A DNA stretch of 64,000 nucleotides from JAZKDW01 sp040387375 (GTDB lineage: Bacteria; Pseudomonadota; Gammaproteobacteria; Burkholderiales; Burkholderiaceae_D): the NCBI GenBank assembly GCA_040387375.1, contig JAZKDW010000056.1:35012-99011 (forward strand), given 5' to 3'. The notes beneath the pieces are model-generated. The model worked only from the letters and a program-made list of their open reading frames with translations. It ran no database searches and was not told the origin of the DNA. Position numbers and translations under genes: made by a program. Positions 45,088 to 55,303 of this stretch are shown here, piece after piece. Each line of letters opens with the position of its first letter. Positions within the stretch are counted from its first letter, which is position 1.

Positions 45088-45141
45088 TGCGCGTGTGAGG
45101 ATTGCGCTGTGAACTGAAGAAAAGTGAAGAAATATTTTTAG

Positions 45142-45218
45142 TGGCCTGCCCGGAGGGACTCGAACCCCCTACCCCAAGCTTAGAAGGCTTGTGCTCTATC
45201 CAGATGAGCTACGGGCAG
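45142..45218 (-). tRNA. tRNA-Arg (anticodon TCT)
   Basis: 77 bases including an encoded CCA. Acceptor stem CTGCCCG/CGGGCAG, D-stem GCTC/GAGC, anticodon stem CAAGC/GCTTG with loop CTTCTAA (anticodon TCT at 34-36), T-loop TTCGAGT. It reads AGA codons. It is preceded by tRNA-Pro on the same strand. Confidence 0.97.
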
Positions 45219-45329
45219 CTAAGCAAATTTTTCAGGATATTGTGAACATGATTCACACATCCGATTAACGTCTACAAATAATTTCCGGATCCGGCCTCAT
45301 CAACAACTTGCCGAACACCAGAAATGACA

Positions 45330-45362
45330 AAGCCTGTTAGTGATGATATCACTAGCAGGCTT
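45330..45362 (-). terminator. Hairpin terminator after tRNA-Pro
   Basis: A 15-bp stem with one G-T pair (45330-45344 with 45348-45362, 3-base loop) begins 8 bases after the tRNA-Pro CCA end. On the minus strand it is followed by TGTCATTTC, so the T-run is weak. It probably ends the tRNA-Pro transcript, leaving tRNA-Arg with its own promoter or with read-through. Confidence 0.65.
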
Positions 45363-45369
45363 ATATTCA

Positions 45370-45446
45370 TGGTCGGAGTACAAGGATTCGAACCTTGGAC
45401 CCCCTGGTCCCAAACCAGGTGCGCTACCGGACTGCGCCACACTCCG
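45370..45446 (-). tRNA. tRNA-Pro (anticodon TGG)
   Basis: 77 bases including an encoded CCA. Acceptor stem CGGAGTG/TACTCCG, D-stem GCGC/GCGC, anticodon stem CCTGG/CCAGG with loop TTTGGGA (anticodon TGG), T-loop TTCGAAT. It reads CCA and related Pro codons. Confidence 0.97.
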
Positions 45447-45455
45447 AGGAAAAGA

Positions 45456-45484
45456 ATTATAAACGACGAAGACCTTGCGGTCAA
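45456..45484 (-). promoter_or_regulatory. Promoter of tRNA-Pro
   Basis: On the minus strand TTGACC (45479-45484), a 17-base spacer and a perfect TATAAT (45456-45461) stand about 10 bases before the tRNA 5' end, a near-consensus housekeeping sigma promoter. Confidence 0.75.
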
Positions 45485-45535
45485 TTCCTAACGCCATTTC
45501 TTGACGTCATTTTTAATGCACAACATCACGCCGGA

Positions 45536-46876
45536 TTAAAAATCCTTTATTTTGTCCGCGATTCGACGCGCCATGCTCTCCGCCGTGGAAGCGTGTTTTG
45601 CTTCCACCATGACACGAATCAGCGGCTCGGTGCCGGACGCCCGGATCAGCACCCGTCCAGCCTCACCCAGCTCCGCTTCCACCGCATCCTTTTCAGCCAT
45701 CGTTGCACTGCTCTTTTTCCAGTCAAAACCAGGAGCAACCGCAACGTTGATCAAGGTCTGTGGAAACAACGCAATTTCTTCGGTGCATTGCGCGAGCGAT
45801 TTACCGCTTCGCTTCAGTGCGGACAGAACCTGCAATGCTGAAACGATGCCATCGCCAGTGGTGTGCTTGTCTAAAAACAACAAGTGACCGGAACCTTCGC
45901 CGCCAAGGTGCCAGCCTCGCTCCTGCAGCACTTCCAGCACATATCGGTCGCCGACTTTCGCGCGTTCGAATCCGACACCGAGCCGTTTCATTGCAAGCTC
46001 GACCGCCATGTTGGTCATCAGGGTGCCGACGGCGCCAGCAACCGGTCCCGTCGCCAGCCTGTCCTTGACCATGACATATAACAGCTCATCACCGTTATAG
46101 ATGCGGCCGGTCGAATCCACCATCAGCAGCCGGTCCGCATCGCCGTCCAGCGCAATACCCAGATCGGCACGATGTTGCCGTACCGCATGGGACAGTGCGG
46201 AGGTTGCCGTCGCGCCGAAGCCGTCATTGATATTCAGTCCGTTCGGCTGGTTGCCGATCGCAATCACTTCAGCGCCGAGTTCGTGAAATACATCCGGCGC
46301 AATGTGGTACGCGGCGCCGTGAGCGCAATCGACGACGATGCGCAGGCCGCGCAAATCAAGTTCGTTCGGGAATGTACTTTTGCAAAACTCGATATAACGT
46401 CCGCGTGCATCTTCGAGACGTTTTGCCTTGCCCAGCTTTTCTGAAGACACACATTCGATCGGCGCTTCGAGCGCGGCTTCAATGGCCAACTCCACGGAAT
46501 CGGGCAGCTTGTTGCCCTGCGCTGAAAAAAACTTGATCCCGTTGTCCTGGAAAGGATTATGCGACGCGGATATAACCACACCGGCCGACAAGCGCAGCGC
46601 CCGCGTCAGATAGGCGACCGCAGGTGTCGGCAACGGCCCGCCCAGCATCACATCGACGCCTGCTGCGGCAAATCCGGCCTCCAGTGCTGCCTCCAGCATG
46701 TATCCGGAGATGCGGGTGTCCTTGCCGATCAGCACCGTAGGCTTGCCAGCGGCGCCCTCTCCCTTCGCCAGCACCTTGCCGGCGGCATAACCGAGCCGCA
46801 TTACGAAATCCGGCGTGATCGGAGCGATACCGACTTGTCCGCGGATGCCATCGGTACCAAAATATTTTCGTCCCAT
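45536..46876 (-). CDS. glmM: Phosphoglucosamine mutase
   Basis: A 446-residue alpha-D-phosphohexomutase that interconverts glucosamine-6-phosphate and glucosamine-1-phosphate for peptidoglycan and LPS precursors. The catalytic phosphoserine loop is GVVISASHNP, the magnesium site DGDADRLLMVD, and the phosphate-binding C-terminus RASGTEPLIRVMVE. The N-terminus KYFGTDGIRGQVG is diagnostic of GlmM. The ATG at 46876 matches that start; upstream in-frame codons are unlike the family. It follows folP by 46 bases in the usual ftsH-folP-glmM order. Confidence 0.97.
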   Translation of the reverse strand: MGRKYFGTDGIRGQVGIAPITPDFVMRLGYAAGKVLAKGEGAAGKPTVLIGKDTRISGYMLEAALEAGFAAAGVDVMLGGPLPTPAVAYLTRALRLSAGVVISASHNPFQDNGIKFFSAQGNKLPDSVELAIEAALEAPIECVSSEKLGKAKRLEDARGRYIEFCKSTFPNELDLRGLRIVVDCAHGAAYHIAPDVFHELGAEVIAIGNQPNGLNINDGFGATATSALSHAVRQHRADLGIALDGDADRLLMVDSTGRIYNGDELLYVMVKDRLATGPVAGAVGTLMTNMAVELAMKRLGVGFERAKVGDRYVLEVLQERGWHLGGEGSGHLLFLDKHTTGDGIVSALQVLSALKRSGKSLAQCTEEIALFPQTLINVAVAPGFDWKKSSATMAEKDAVEAELGEAGRVLIRASGTEPLIRVMVEAKHASTAESMARRIADKIKDF

Positions 46877-46922
46877 TTTTCTTATCCTGATTTTTATCGT
46901 GCTTTGTTGAATTTTGTTCGAT

Positions 46923-47762
46923 TTATGCCGCAGCTTGCCACATCTTGAGCACATCTACCGTTTCCGCCACATCATGCACCCGCACGATACGTGCGCCACG
47001 CGCCACCGCCGCCAGTGCCGCGGCAAGACTTCCGGCAAGCCGTTCATCCACGGGTCTCCCCGTAATCTTACCAATCATCGATTTGCGCGACAATCCTGCA
47101 AGCAATGGCAAATCCAGCGACTCTTGCATGTGCCCTATATTCCTGAGCAATGCAAGATTATGCTCCAGCGTCTTGCCGAAACCGAAACCGGGATCAATAC
47201 ATAAGCGCCTGCGATCAATGCCCGCCTTGCGCATGTCATCTACCCGCTGCGCCAGGAAGGCGGTGACTTCGCCAACCACATCCTGATACTCCGGTTTCAG
47301 TTGCATCCGTTGCGGTTCGTTCTGCATGTGCATGATGCACAGGGCGCAATCGCTGTCTTCAATGGCAAGAATCGCGCCATCAGCGCGGAAGCCGTTGATA
47401 TCGTTAATCATGTCCGCGCCGGCGGCAAGCGCTTCCCGCATGACCTGCGGTTTGTAGGTATCGATCGAGAGCGGCTTGCCGCAATCGCGCAATGCATACA
47501 GCAAGGGCATGACCCGCCGGAGTTCTTCCTCCAGCGGCAGCGGCGGTGCCCCTGGACGGCTGGATTCACCGCCGATGTCGATGATGTCCACACCCTCCGC
47601 AATCATTTGTTCGGCGTGGGACACGGCCAGTTCAAGCGAATGAAACTGCCCGGCGTCTGAAAACGAATCGGGCGTAATGTTCAGCACGCCCATCACCAGC
47701 GGCCGGAAATTCTCGCCGCCAACCGTAAGACGGTAACGTCCACACTGTAAATATTTGTCCAT
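46923..47762 (-). CDS. folP: Dihydropteroate synthase
   Basis: A 279-residue TIM-barrel enzyme that joins p-aminobenzoate and 6-hydroxymethyl-dihydropterin diphosphate in folate synthesis and is the sulfonamide target. Motifs VMGVLNITPDSFSDAG and DIGGESSRPGAPPL (pABA/phosphate loops) and CIDPGFGFGKTLEHN are intact. It lies between ftsH and glmM; a strong terminator between ftsH and folP suggests folP-glmM is also driven from its own promoter or by read-through. Confidence 0.97.
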   Translation of the reverse strand: MDKYLQCGRYRLTVGGENFRPLVMGVLNITPDSFSDAGQFHSLELAVSHAEQMIAEGVDIIDIGGESSRPGAPPLPLEEELRRVMPLLYALRDCGKPLSIDTYKPQVMREALAAGADMINDINGFRADGAILAIEDSDCALCIMHMQNEPQRMQLKPEYQDVVGEVTAFLAQRVDDMRKAGIDRRRLCIDPGFGFGKTLEHNLALLRNIGHMQESLDLPLLAGLSRKSMIGKITGRPVDERLAGSLAAALAAVARGARIVRVHDVAETVDVLKMWQAAA

Positions 47763-47775
47763 GGTCCCGGCAAAG

Positions 47776-47804
47776 AAAAAGGGCGAGGATTGCTCCCCAC
47801 CCTT
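47776..47804 (-). terminator. Intrinsic terminator between ftsH and folP
   Basis: On the minus strand a 10-bp stem (47795-47804 with 47779-47788, two wobble pairs, 6-base loop) is followed by TTTC and more T residues. This is a well-formed Rho-independent terminator directly after the ftsH stop. Confidence 0.75.
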
Positions 47805-47846
47805 GTATTAACTCATTCTGAAGCTACGCTGTCATTGCGTCAGGTT

Positions 47847-49730
<1,884 letters not shown>

Positions 49731-49830
49731 TAGAACTCCTTAGCCGGAGACCGGCCTTTTACAGATTAGCAAATTCTACTCGCAATAATCCGAGCATACT
49801 AGGTTCGATATCAGGCTAAACCCTTAGTTA

Positions 49831-50493
49831 TCAAGGGATAATTCCTGATTGAACGGGGTTTTTCACGCTTTTTCCGAGCAAAAAAACCTCCGAGGATTTG
49901 TCCCTGCTGGCTTTTGGCTTCTTCTGGGCGACTATCTTGAACTCTTGTTTGAATTTTTCGACGATTTGACTGTATCCCATCCCGTTGAAACATTTGACGA
50001 GCAGCGCACCGGAAGGTTTCATGTGGGTCTGGGCAAATTCGATTGCCAAATCGATCAGATGTTCCATGCGGGCGGCATCGGCCAGCGCAATTCCCGACAA
50101 ATTCGGCGCCATATCGGAAATCACCAGATCTACCTTGCGCCCTGCCAGTATGACGTCGAGCTGGCGCAGCACACTGCGCTCGCGGAAATCGCCCTGTATG
50201 AAATGCACGTCCGCGATCGGTTCCATCGGCAGCATGTCAAGGCCGATAATGACCCCGTTGATGCCGCCCCCTTCCTTGCCGGCGAGCTTGTTGCGCGCAT
50301 ATTGTGACCAGCTGCCTGGCGTGCTGCCCAGGTCGACAATGATCTGGCCCGGCTTGATCAGCTTTTCACTTTCGTCGATTTCCTTCAGCTTGTAGGCGGC
50401 GCGGGCGCGATATCCCTCCTTCTGCGCCAGCTTCACATAGGGATCGTTAATGTGATCGTGCAGCCAGTTTTTGTTTAATTTGTTCTTTGCCAT
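49831..50493 (-). CDS. rlmE: 23S rRNA (uridine-2'-O)-methyltransferase RlmE/FtsJ
   Basis: A 220-residue methyltransferase that methylates U2552 of 23S rRNA. The SAM-binding motif VDLGSTPGSWSQYA and catalytic Lys residues around RARAAYKLKEIDESEKLIKP, DMAPNLSG and LVKCFNG (K-D-K-E tetrad) are visible. It is divergent from yhbY across 31 bases, the common arrangement in this group, and ftsH follows on the same strand. The start MAKNKLNKNWLHDH matches the family. Confidence 0.96.
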   Translation of the reverse strand: MAKNKLNKNWLHDHINDPYVKLAQKEGYRARAAYKLKEIDESEKLIKPGQIIVDLGSTPGSWSQYARNKLAGKEGGGINGVIIGLDMLPMEPIADVHFIQGDFRERSVLRQLDVILAGRKVDLVISDMAPNLSGIALADAARMEHLIDLAIEFAQTHMKPSGALLVKCFNGMGYSQIVEKFKQEFKIVAQKKPKASRDKSSEVFLLGKSVKNPVQSGIIP

Positions 50494-50524
50494 TCGCGTA
50501 GAATACTGCTTTTAAAGGATTTTT

Positions 50525-50998
50525 ATGTTGAAACTCACACCCGCAGAGCGTAGTGCGCTGCGTGCCGAGGCCCATGCGCTTCACCCCGTTGTCATGATTG
50601 GTGAAGCGGGCCTGACCCCTGCCGTACAAAAAGAAATCGATGCGAGTCTGGATGCGCACGGCCTGATTAAAGTACGTGTCTTCGGCGATGACCGCGAAGC
50701 ACGCATCGGGATATATGAGACGATTTGCGACGAACTCGGTGCCGCGCCGATTCAGCATATTGGCAAGCTTCTGATATTTTACCGTCCGAAAAAAGAGGCT
50801 GTGAAAGAACGCAGTGAAACCCGTGGCAAAGGCATGCGTGAAGTTACCATCGTAAAACCGAGCCCTAGCGGCACCAAACGCCCTTCGGTAACAAAAGTCA
50901 TGGTCAAGGGAAATGAACGTGTGACCGCAGGCGGCAACATCAAGCGCGCCAAACCGCGCCAAACCAGCCCTAAAAAATCTTCTCTCGGTAAACGCTGA
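50525..50998 (+). CDS. yhbY: YhbY/CRS1 RNA-binding protein
   Basis: A 157-residue protein with a YhbY (CRS1-YhbY) domain: ALRAEAHALHPVVMIGEAGLTPAVQKEID and HGLIKVRVFGDDR, which binds RNA and is linked to 50S ribosome assembly. The core ends near residue 95, and the remaining ~60 residues form a very basic, low-complexity tail (KRPSVTKVMV, then ITKPAR-like repeats of Lys/Arg/Thr) absent from E. coli YhbY. Divergent from rlmE and convergent with the DUF4149 gene, with 8 bases between. Confidence 0.93.
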   Translation: MLKLTPAERSALRAEAHALHPVVMIGEAGLTPAVQKEIDASLDAHGLIKVRVFGDDREARIGIYETICDELGAAPIQHIGKLLIFYRPKKEAVKERSETRGKGMREVTIVKPSPSGTKRPSVTKVMVKGNERVTAGGNIKRAKPRQTSPKKSSLGKR

Positions 50999-51006
50999 TA
51001 CAAATA

Positions 51007-51477
51007 TTAGTTATTTGCCAATTCCAGTGTGCGCATCTTGAGAACCAGGGCGACACCCAGCAGGCTTTGAATCAGGTATATCCCGCTGGATAGACCATGC
51101 AGAATGCCAAAACGTGTTTTGGCAGCAGCGTCCATCACGCCGCCCGGTCCGGACGTTTCACGCAACGCGGCCATGAACGGTTGTAATCCGAAATAACCCA
51201 TCAGCGTGCCCGCCAGTATTCCGAGCGCAAGATAAAGGCAGGTTTTACGTGTGGTACGGCCATGCTGGTCTTTTACTACCGCGATCAGCACGATCAATGC
51301 CGTGCCGCAAACAATGGACACCCATGCTTCAACCCGAAACAGGCTGCCGGCTATCGTCCCTGCCAGCGCCCGATCGGGCAGTGTGAGGAACAATGCCGGC
51401 GCGACCAGATAACCGATGGTCCACAAGCTGCCCACCCAGAATGTGACGAGCAACAGCCTGGCACGCGCGGCAAACAT
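51007..51477 (-). CDS. DUF4149 inner-membrane protein
   Basis: A 156-residue protein with about four membrane helices (LLVTFWVGSLWTIGYLVAPALF, VSIVCGTALIVLIAVV, then ILAGTLMGYFGLQPFM and IYLIQSLLGVALVL). It matches the DUF4149 family commonly located between yhbY and greA in betaproteobacteria; function unknown. Convergent with yhbY and on the same strand as greA, about 20 bases after it. Confidence 0.85.
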   Translation of the reverse strand: MFAARARLLLVTFWVGSLWTIGYLVAPALFLTLPDRALAGTIAGSLFRVEAWVSIVCGTALIVLIAVVKDQHGRTTRKTCLYLALGILAGTLMGYFGLQPFMAALRETSGPGGVMDAAAKTRFGILHGLSSGIYLIQSLLGVALVLKMRTLELANN

Positions 51478-51497
51478 TCTTGATTAAATATAACGAA

Positions 51498-51974
51498 CTA
51501 AATATAACGAACATCAAGGACTTCATATTCCCGCACGCCGGAAGGCGCCTGCACCTCGACAATATCGCCAGCGGATTTGCCGATCAACGCGCGCGCGATC
51601 GGTGACGTGATCGAAACCTTCAGCTCCTTCAGATCAGCTTCATCCACACCAACGATCTGGTAAGTGACTTTGTCGCCAGTCTCCAGGTCATCCAGATGGA
51701 CGGTCGATCCAAACACGATACGGCCATCGGCTTCGAGCGTGGTCGGATCGATGATTTGTGCGGCGCCGAGCTTGCCTTCGAGATCGGCAATCCGGCCTTC
51801 AATGAAACTTTGACGCTCCTTGGCGGCATCGTACTCGGCATTTTCGGAAAGGTCGCCCTGCGCCCGCGCTTCGGCAATTGCATTGATGACAGCGGGGCGC
51901 TCTTTAGTTTTCAGGCGCACGAGTTCTTCCTTGAGAAGTTCGGCGCCGCGTTTGGTAATAGGTACTGAGCTCAT
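51498..51974 (-). CDS. greA: Transcription elongation factor GreA
   Basis: A 158-residue factor, the usual length, that stimulates RNA cleavage by backtracked RNA polymerase. The N-terminal coiled coil contains EEL-rich helices and the tip acidic pair within GDLSENAEYDAAKE; the C-terminal globular domain has IVGVDEADLKELKVSITSPIARALIG. The ATG at 51974 starts MSSVPITKRGAELLKEEL, as in the family; the longer reading to 52013 is not used. Between carB and greA lies a 10-bp inverted repeat. Confidence 0.97.
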   Translation of the reverse strand: MSSVPITKRGAELLKEELVRLKTKERPAVINAIAEARAQGDLSENAEYDAAKERQSFIEGRIADLEGKLGAAQIIDPTTLEADGRIVFGSTVHLDDLETGDKVTYQIVGVDEADLKELKVSITSPIARALIGKSAGDIVEVQAPSGVREYEVLDVRYI

Positions 51975-51997
51975 GATTTTTAGTGTGATGAAATGAA

Positions 51998-52055
51998 AAC
52001 CACAGAGATACAAATAGCGCTGAGAGAACTCCGCGCCTCTGCAAACTCTGTGGTT
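51998..52055. repeat. CACAGAG-type inverted repeat between carB and greA
   Basis: AACCACAGAG at 51998-52007 is matched by CTCTGTGGTT at 52046-52055, with 38 bases between them. The arms resemble the CCACAGAG...CTCTGTGG repeats I recall as dispersed in many betaproteobacterial genomes. The structure could also act as a transcription stop after carB. Confidence 0.6.
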
Positions 52056-52072
52056 AAAGGTTGACTATGAGC

Positions 52073-55000
52073 CTAGTGTAAAGTTTTATGCAGCCCTTGT
52101 AAATCGTAGACATGCAACTCATTCAGATGCGCCATGCCTTCGACGGCCGCTTCGGCGCCCGCGATCGTTGTGTAAGTCGTCACCCGTGCCGCCAGAGCCG
52201 AGGTACGGATCACGCGCGAATCGCCGATGGCGCTGCGTTTCTCTTCGACGGTATTGATCACCAGCGCAATTTCATTATTCTTGATCATGTCGACGATATG
52301 CGGGCGGCCTTCGGTCACTTTGCTGACCAGTGTCACCGGGATCCCGGCTGCGGTGATTGCCGCCGCGGTTCCCTTGGTGGCGACAATCGAGAAGCCGATG
52401 CCTACCAGGTCTTTGGCTACCTGCACGGCGCGCGGCTTGTCGCTACCCTTGACACTGATGAATGCCCTGCCGGTCGCCGGCAATTTGACGCTAGCGCCAA
52501 GTTGTGACTTGACGAACGCTTCACCAAATGTCTTGCCGACGCCCATTACCTCACCGGTCGATTTCATTTCCGGTCCGAGAATCGTATCGACGCCAGGGAA
52601 TTTCACGAATGGGAATACGGCTTCCTTGACGCTGAAATAGGCAGGCACGACTTCCTTCATGATCCCCTGACTGTCAAGCGACTGGCCAACCATGCAACGG
52701 GCGGCAATCTTGGCCAGTTGCAGGCCGGTAGCCTTGGATACGAAAGGCACGGTGCGTGAAGCACGCGGATTCACTTCCAGCACGAAGACGACATCCTGCA
52801 ATGTGCCGTCGATTTCCTGCTGCTGTATGGCGAACTGCACATTCATCAGGCCCACCACGTTCAGGCCTTTTGCCATCAGCGCCGTCTGCCGTTTTATTTC
52901 CTCGATTGTTTCTTTGGTCAGCGAATACGGCGGCAATGAACAGGCAGAGTCGCCGGAATGCACGCCGGCCTGCTCGATATGTTCCATCACGCCGCCAATA
53001 AACGTGCGCTCGCCATCGGACAGGCAGTCGACGTCGACTTCGATCGCATCGTTCAGGAAGCGATCCAGCAATACAGGAGAGTCGTGCGACACCTTGACGG
53101 CTTCGCGCATGTAGCGTTCGAGATCGCGCTGCTCGTGGACGATTTCCATTGCACGGCCGCCGAGGACATAGGACGGACGCACCACCAGCGGATAGCCGAT
53201 CTCCTGCGCCAGGCGCAGCGCATCTTCTTCGGTGCGTGCGGTGCGGTTCGGCGGCTGACGCAGATTCATGTCCTGCAGCAGCTTCTGGAAACGTTCGCGG
53301 TCTTCCGCGGCATCGATCATGTCAGGCGAGGTGCCGACGATCGGTACGCCATTTGCTTCCAGGTCCAGCGCCAGTTTCAGCGGCGTCTGGCCGCCATATT
53401 GAACGATGACGCCATACGGCTTTTCCTTGGCGACGATTTCGAGCACATCCTCGAGCGTCAGCGGTTCGAAGTACAAGCGGTCCGACGTGTCGTAATCGGT
53501 CGAGACGGTCTCCGGATTACAGTTGACCATGATGGTTTCGTAGCCATCTTCGCGCATTGCCAGCGCGGCATGCACACAGCAATAATCAAACTCGATGCCC
53601 TGGCCGATGCGATTCGGACCACCGCCCAGCACCATGATTTTCTTTTTATCGGTGGGATTTGATTCACACTCTTCCTCATAGGTCGAGTACATGTAGGCTG
53701 TGTTGGTCGAAAACTCGCCGGCACAGGTATCCACCCGCTTGTAGACAGGACGGATGTTCAGCGCATGGCGCTTTTCGCGCACGATCTTGTCGCTGGTTTT
53801 CAGCAGTTTTGCCAGGCGGCGATCGGCAAAACCCTTTTGCTTGAGTTTGAACAGGATCGTTTTATCCAGCGCGTCCAGCGACTGGGTTTCCAGCCACAAT
53901 TCGATATCGACAATTTCCTTGATCTGCGCCAGGAACCATGGATCGATATGGGTCAGCTGATGCACCTCTTCCAGCGTGAATCCCTGTGCGAACGCATCAC
54001 CGACATACCAGATTCTTTCCGGGCCGGGCTCGCCGAGTTCTTCTTCGATGACTTCGCGGTCAGTCGTTTTTTCATTCATGCCGTCGACACCGACCTCGAG
54101 GCCGCGCAGCGCCTTCTGGAATGATTCCTGGAAGGTGCGCCCGATCGCCATGACCTCACCCACCGACTTCATCTGCGTGGTGAGATGACTGTCGGCCTGC
54201 GGGAATTTTTCAAACGCAAAACGCGGGATTTTCGTGACCACGTAATCGATGCTTGGCTCGAACGAAGCCGGTGTGGCGCCGCCGGTAATTTCGTTGCGCA
54301 ATTCGTCCAGCGTGAAACCGACGGCCAGCTTGGCCGCGATCTTGGCGATCGGGAAGCCGGTGGCCTTGGAGGCCAGCGCGGAAGAGCGCGATACGCGCGG
54401 GTTCATCTCGATGACGATCATGCGGCCATCGGCGGGATTGATCGCAAACTGCACGTTCGAGCCGCCCGTGTCGACGCCGATCTCGCGCAATACCGCGAGC
54501 GAGGCGTTACGCATGATCTGGAATTCCTTGTCGGTCAGGGTCTGCGCCGGCGCCACCGTGATCGAATCACCGGTGTGGACACCCATCGGGTCGAGGTTTT
54601 CAATCGAACAGACGATGATGCAGTTGTCCTTTTTGTCGCGGACCACTTCCATCTCGAATTCTTTCCAGCCAATCAGCGATTCCTCGATCAGCAGCTCGCT
54701 GGTTGGGGATGCCTCCAGGCCGCGCTTGCAAATGACTTCGAATTCTTCGGCATTGTAGGCAATGCCGCCGCCGCTGCCACCCATCGTGAACGAGGGCCGG
54801 ATAATCGTTGGAAAACCCAGCTCCTTCTGCACTGCCCACGACTCATCCATCGTGTGCGCCACGCCGGAACGTGCCGAACCGAGACCGATCCTGGTCATCG
54901 CGTCCTTGAACTTCGAGCGGTCTTCCGCCTTGTCAATCGCCTCGGGTGACGCGCCGATCAGTTCGCAGCCGTATTTTTCCAGTATGCCGTGGCGGTGCAG

Positions 55001-55303
55001 GTCAAGCGCGCAGTTGAGCGCGGTCTGGCCGCCCATCGTTGGCAGGATCGCGTCCGGCCGCTCCTTGCCGATGATCCGTTCAACGACCTGCCACGTGATG
55101 GGCTCGATATAGGTGACATCGGCCATTTCCGGGTCCGTCATGATGGTCGCCGGATTGCTGTTGACCAGCACCACGCGGTAACCCTCTTCACGCAAGGCCT
55201 TGCAGGCTTGCGCGCCGGAATAATCGAACTCACAGGCCTGGCCAATGACAATCGGGCCGGCGCCAATGATAAGGATGCTCTTGATATCGTTACGCTTAGG
55301 CAT
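52073..55303 (-). CDS. carB: Carbamoyl-phosphate synthase, large subunit
   Basis: A 1076-residue ATP-dependent ligase, typical length, which makes carbamoyl phosphate for arginine and pyrimidine synthesis. Two homologous ATP-grasp halves are visible (FTMGGSGGGIAYN in the first, SYVLGGRAMEIVHEQRDLE in the second), with the oligomerisation region between them and an allosteric C-terminal MGS-like domain (IGFSIVATKGTAAAITAAGI). Its start overlaps the carA stop by 8 bases. greA lies about 100 bases downstream. Confidence 0.98.
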   Translation of the reverse strand: MPKRNDIKSILIIGAGPIVIGQACEFDYSGAQACKALREEGYRVVLVNSNPATIMTDPEMADVTYIEPITWQVVERIIGKERPDAILPTMGGQTALNCALDLHRHGILEKYGCELIGASPEAIDKAEDRSKFKDAMTRIGLGSARSGVAHTMDESWAVQKELGFPTIIRPSFTMGGSGGGIAYNAEEFEVICKRGLEASPTSELLIEESLIGWKEFEMEVVRDKKDNCIIVCSIENLDPMGVHTGDSITVAPAQTLTDKEFQIMRNASLAVLREIGVDTGGSNVQFAINPADGRMIVIEMNPRVSRSSALASKATGFPIAKIAAKLAVGFTLDELRNEITGGATPASFEPSIDYVVTKIPRFAFEKFPQADSHLTTQMKSVGEVMAIGRTFQESFQKALRGLEVGVDGMNEKTTDREVIEEELGEPGPERIWYVGDAFAQGFTLEEVHQLTHIDPWFLAQIKEIVDIELWLETQSLDALDKTILFKLKQKGFADRRLAKLLKTSDKIVREKRHALNIRPVYKRVDTCAGEFSTNTAYMYSTYEEECESNPTDKKKIMVLGGGPNRIGQGIEFDYCCVHAALAMREDGYETIMVNCNPETVSTDYDTSDRLYFEPLTLEDVLEIVAKEKPYGVIVQYGGQTPLKLALDLEANGVPIVGTSPDMIDAAEDRERFQKLLQDMNLRQPPNRTARTEEDALRLAQEIGYPLVVRPSYVLGGRAMEIVHEQRDLERYMREAVKVSHDSPVLLDRFLNDAIEVDVDCLSDGERTFIGGVMEHIEQAGVHSGDSACSLPPYSLTKETIEEIKRQTALMAKGLNVVGLMNVQFAIQQQEIDGTLQDVVFVLEVNPRASRTVPFVSKATGLQLAKIAARCMVGQSLDSQGIMKEVVPAYFSVKEAVFPFVKFPGVDTILGPEMKSTGEVMGVGKTFGEAFVKSQLGASVKLPATGRAFISVKGSDKPRAVQVAKDLVGIGFSIVATKGTAAAITAAGIPVTLVSKVTEGRPHIVDMIKNNEIALVINTVEEKRSAIGDSRVIRTSALAARVTTYTTIAGAEAAVEGMAHLNELHVYDLQGLHKTLH

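Noticed and set aside
45241..45257. TGTGAA-N5-TTCACA as a Crp-type binding site before tRNA-Arg
   Set aside because: The Crp core TGTGA-N6-TCACA needs six bases between half-sites, but here there are seven; no regulated gene other than the tRNA is close.
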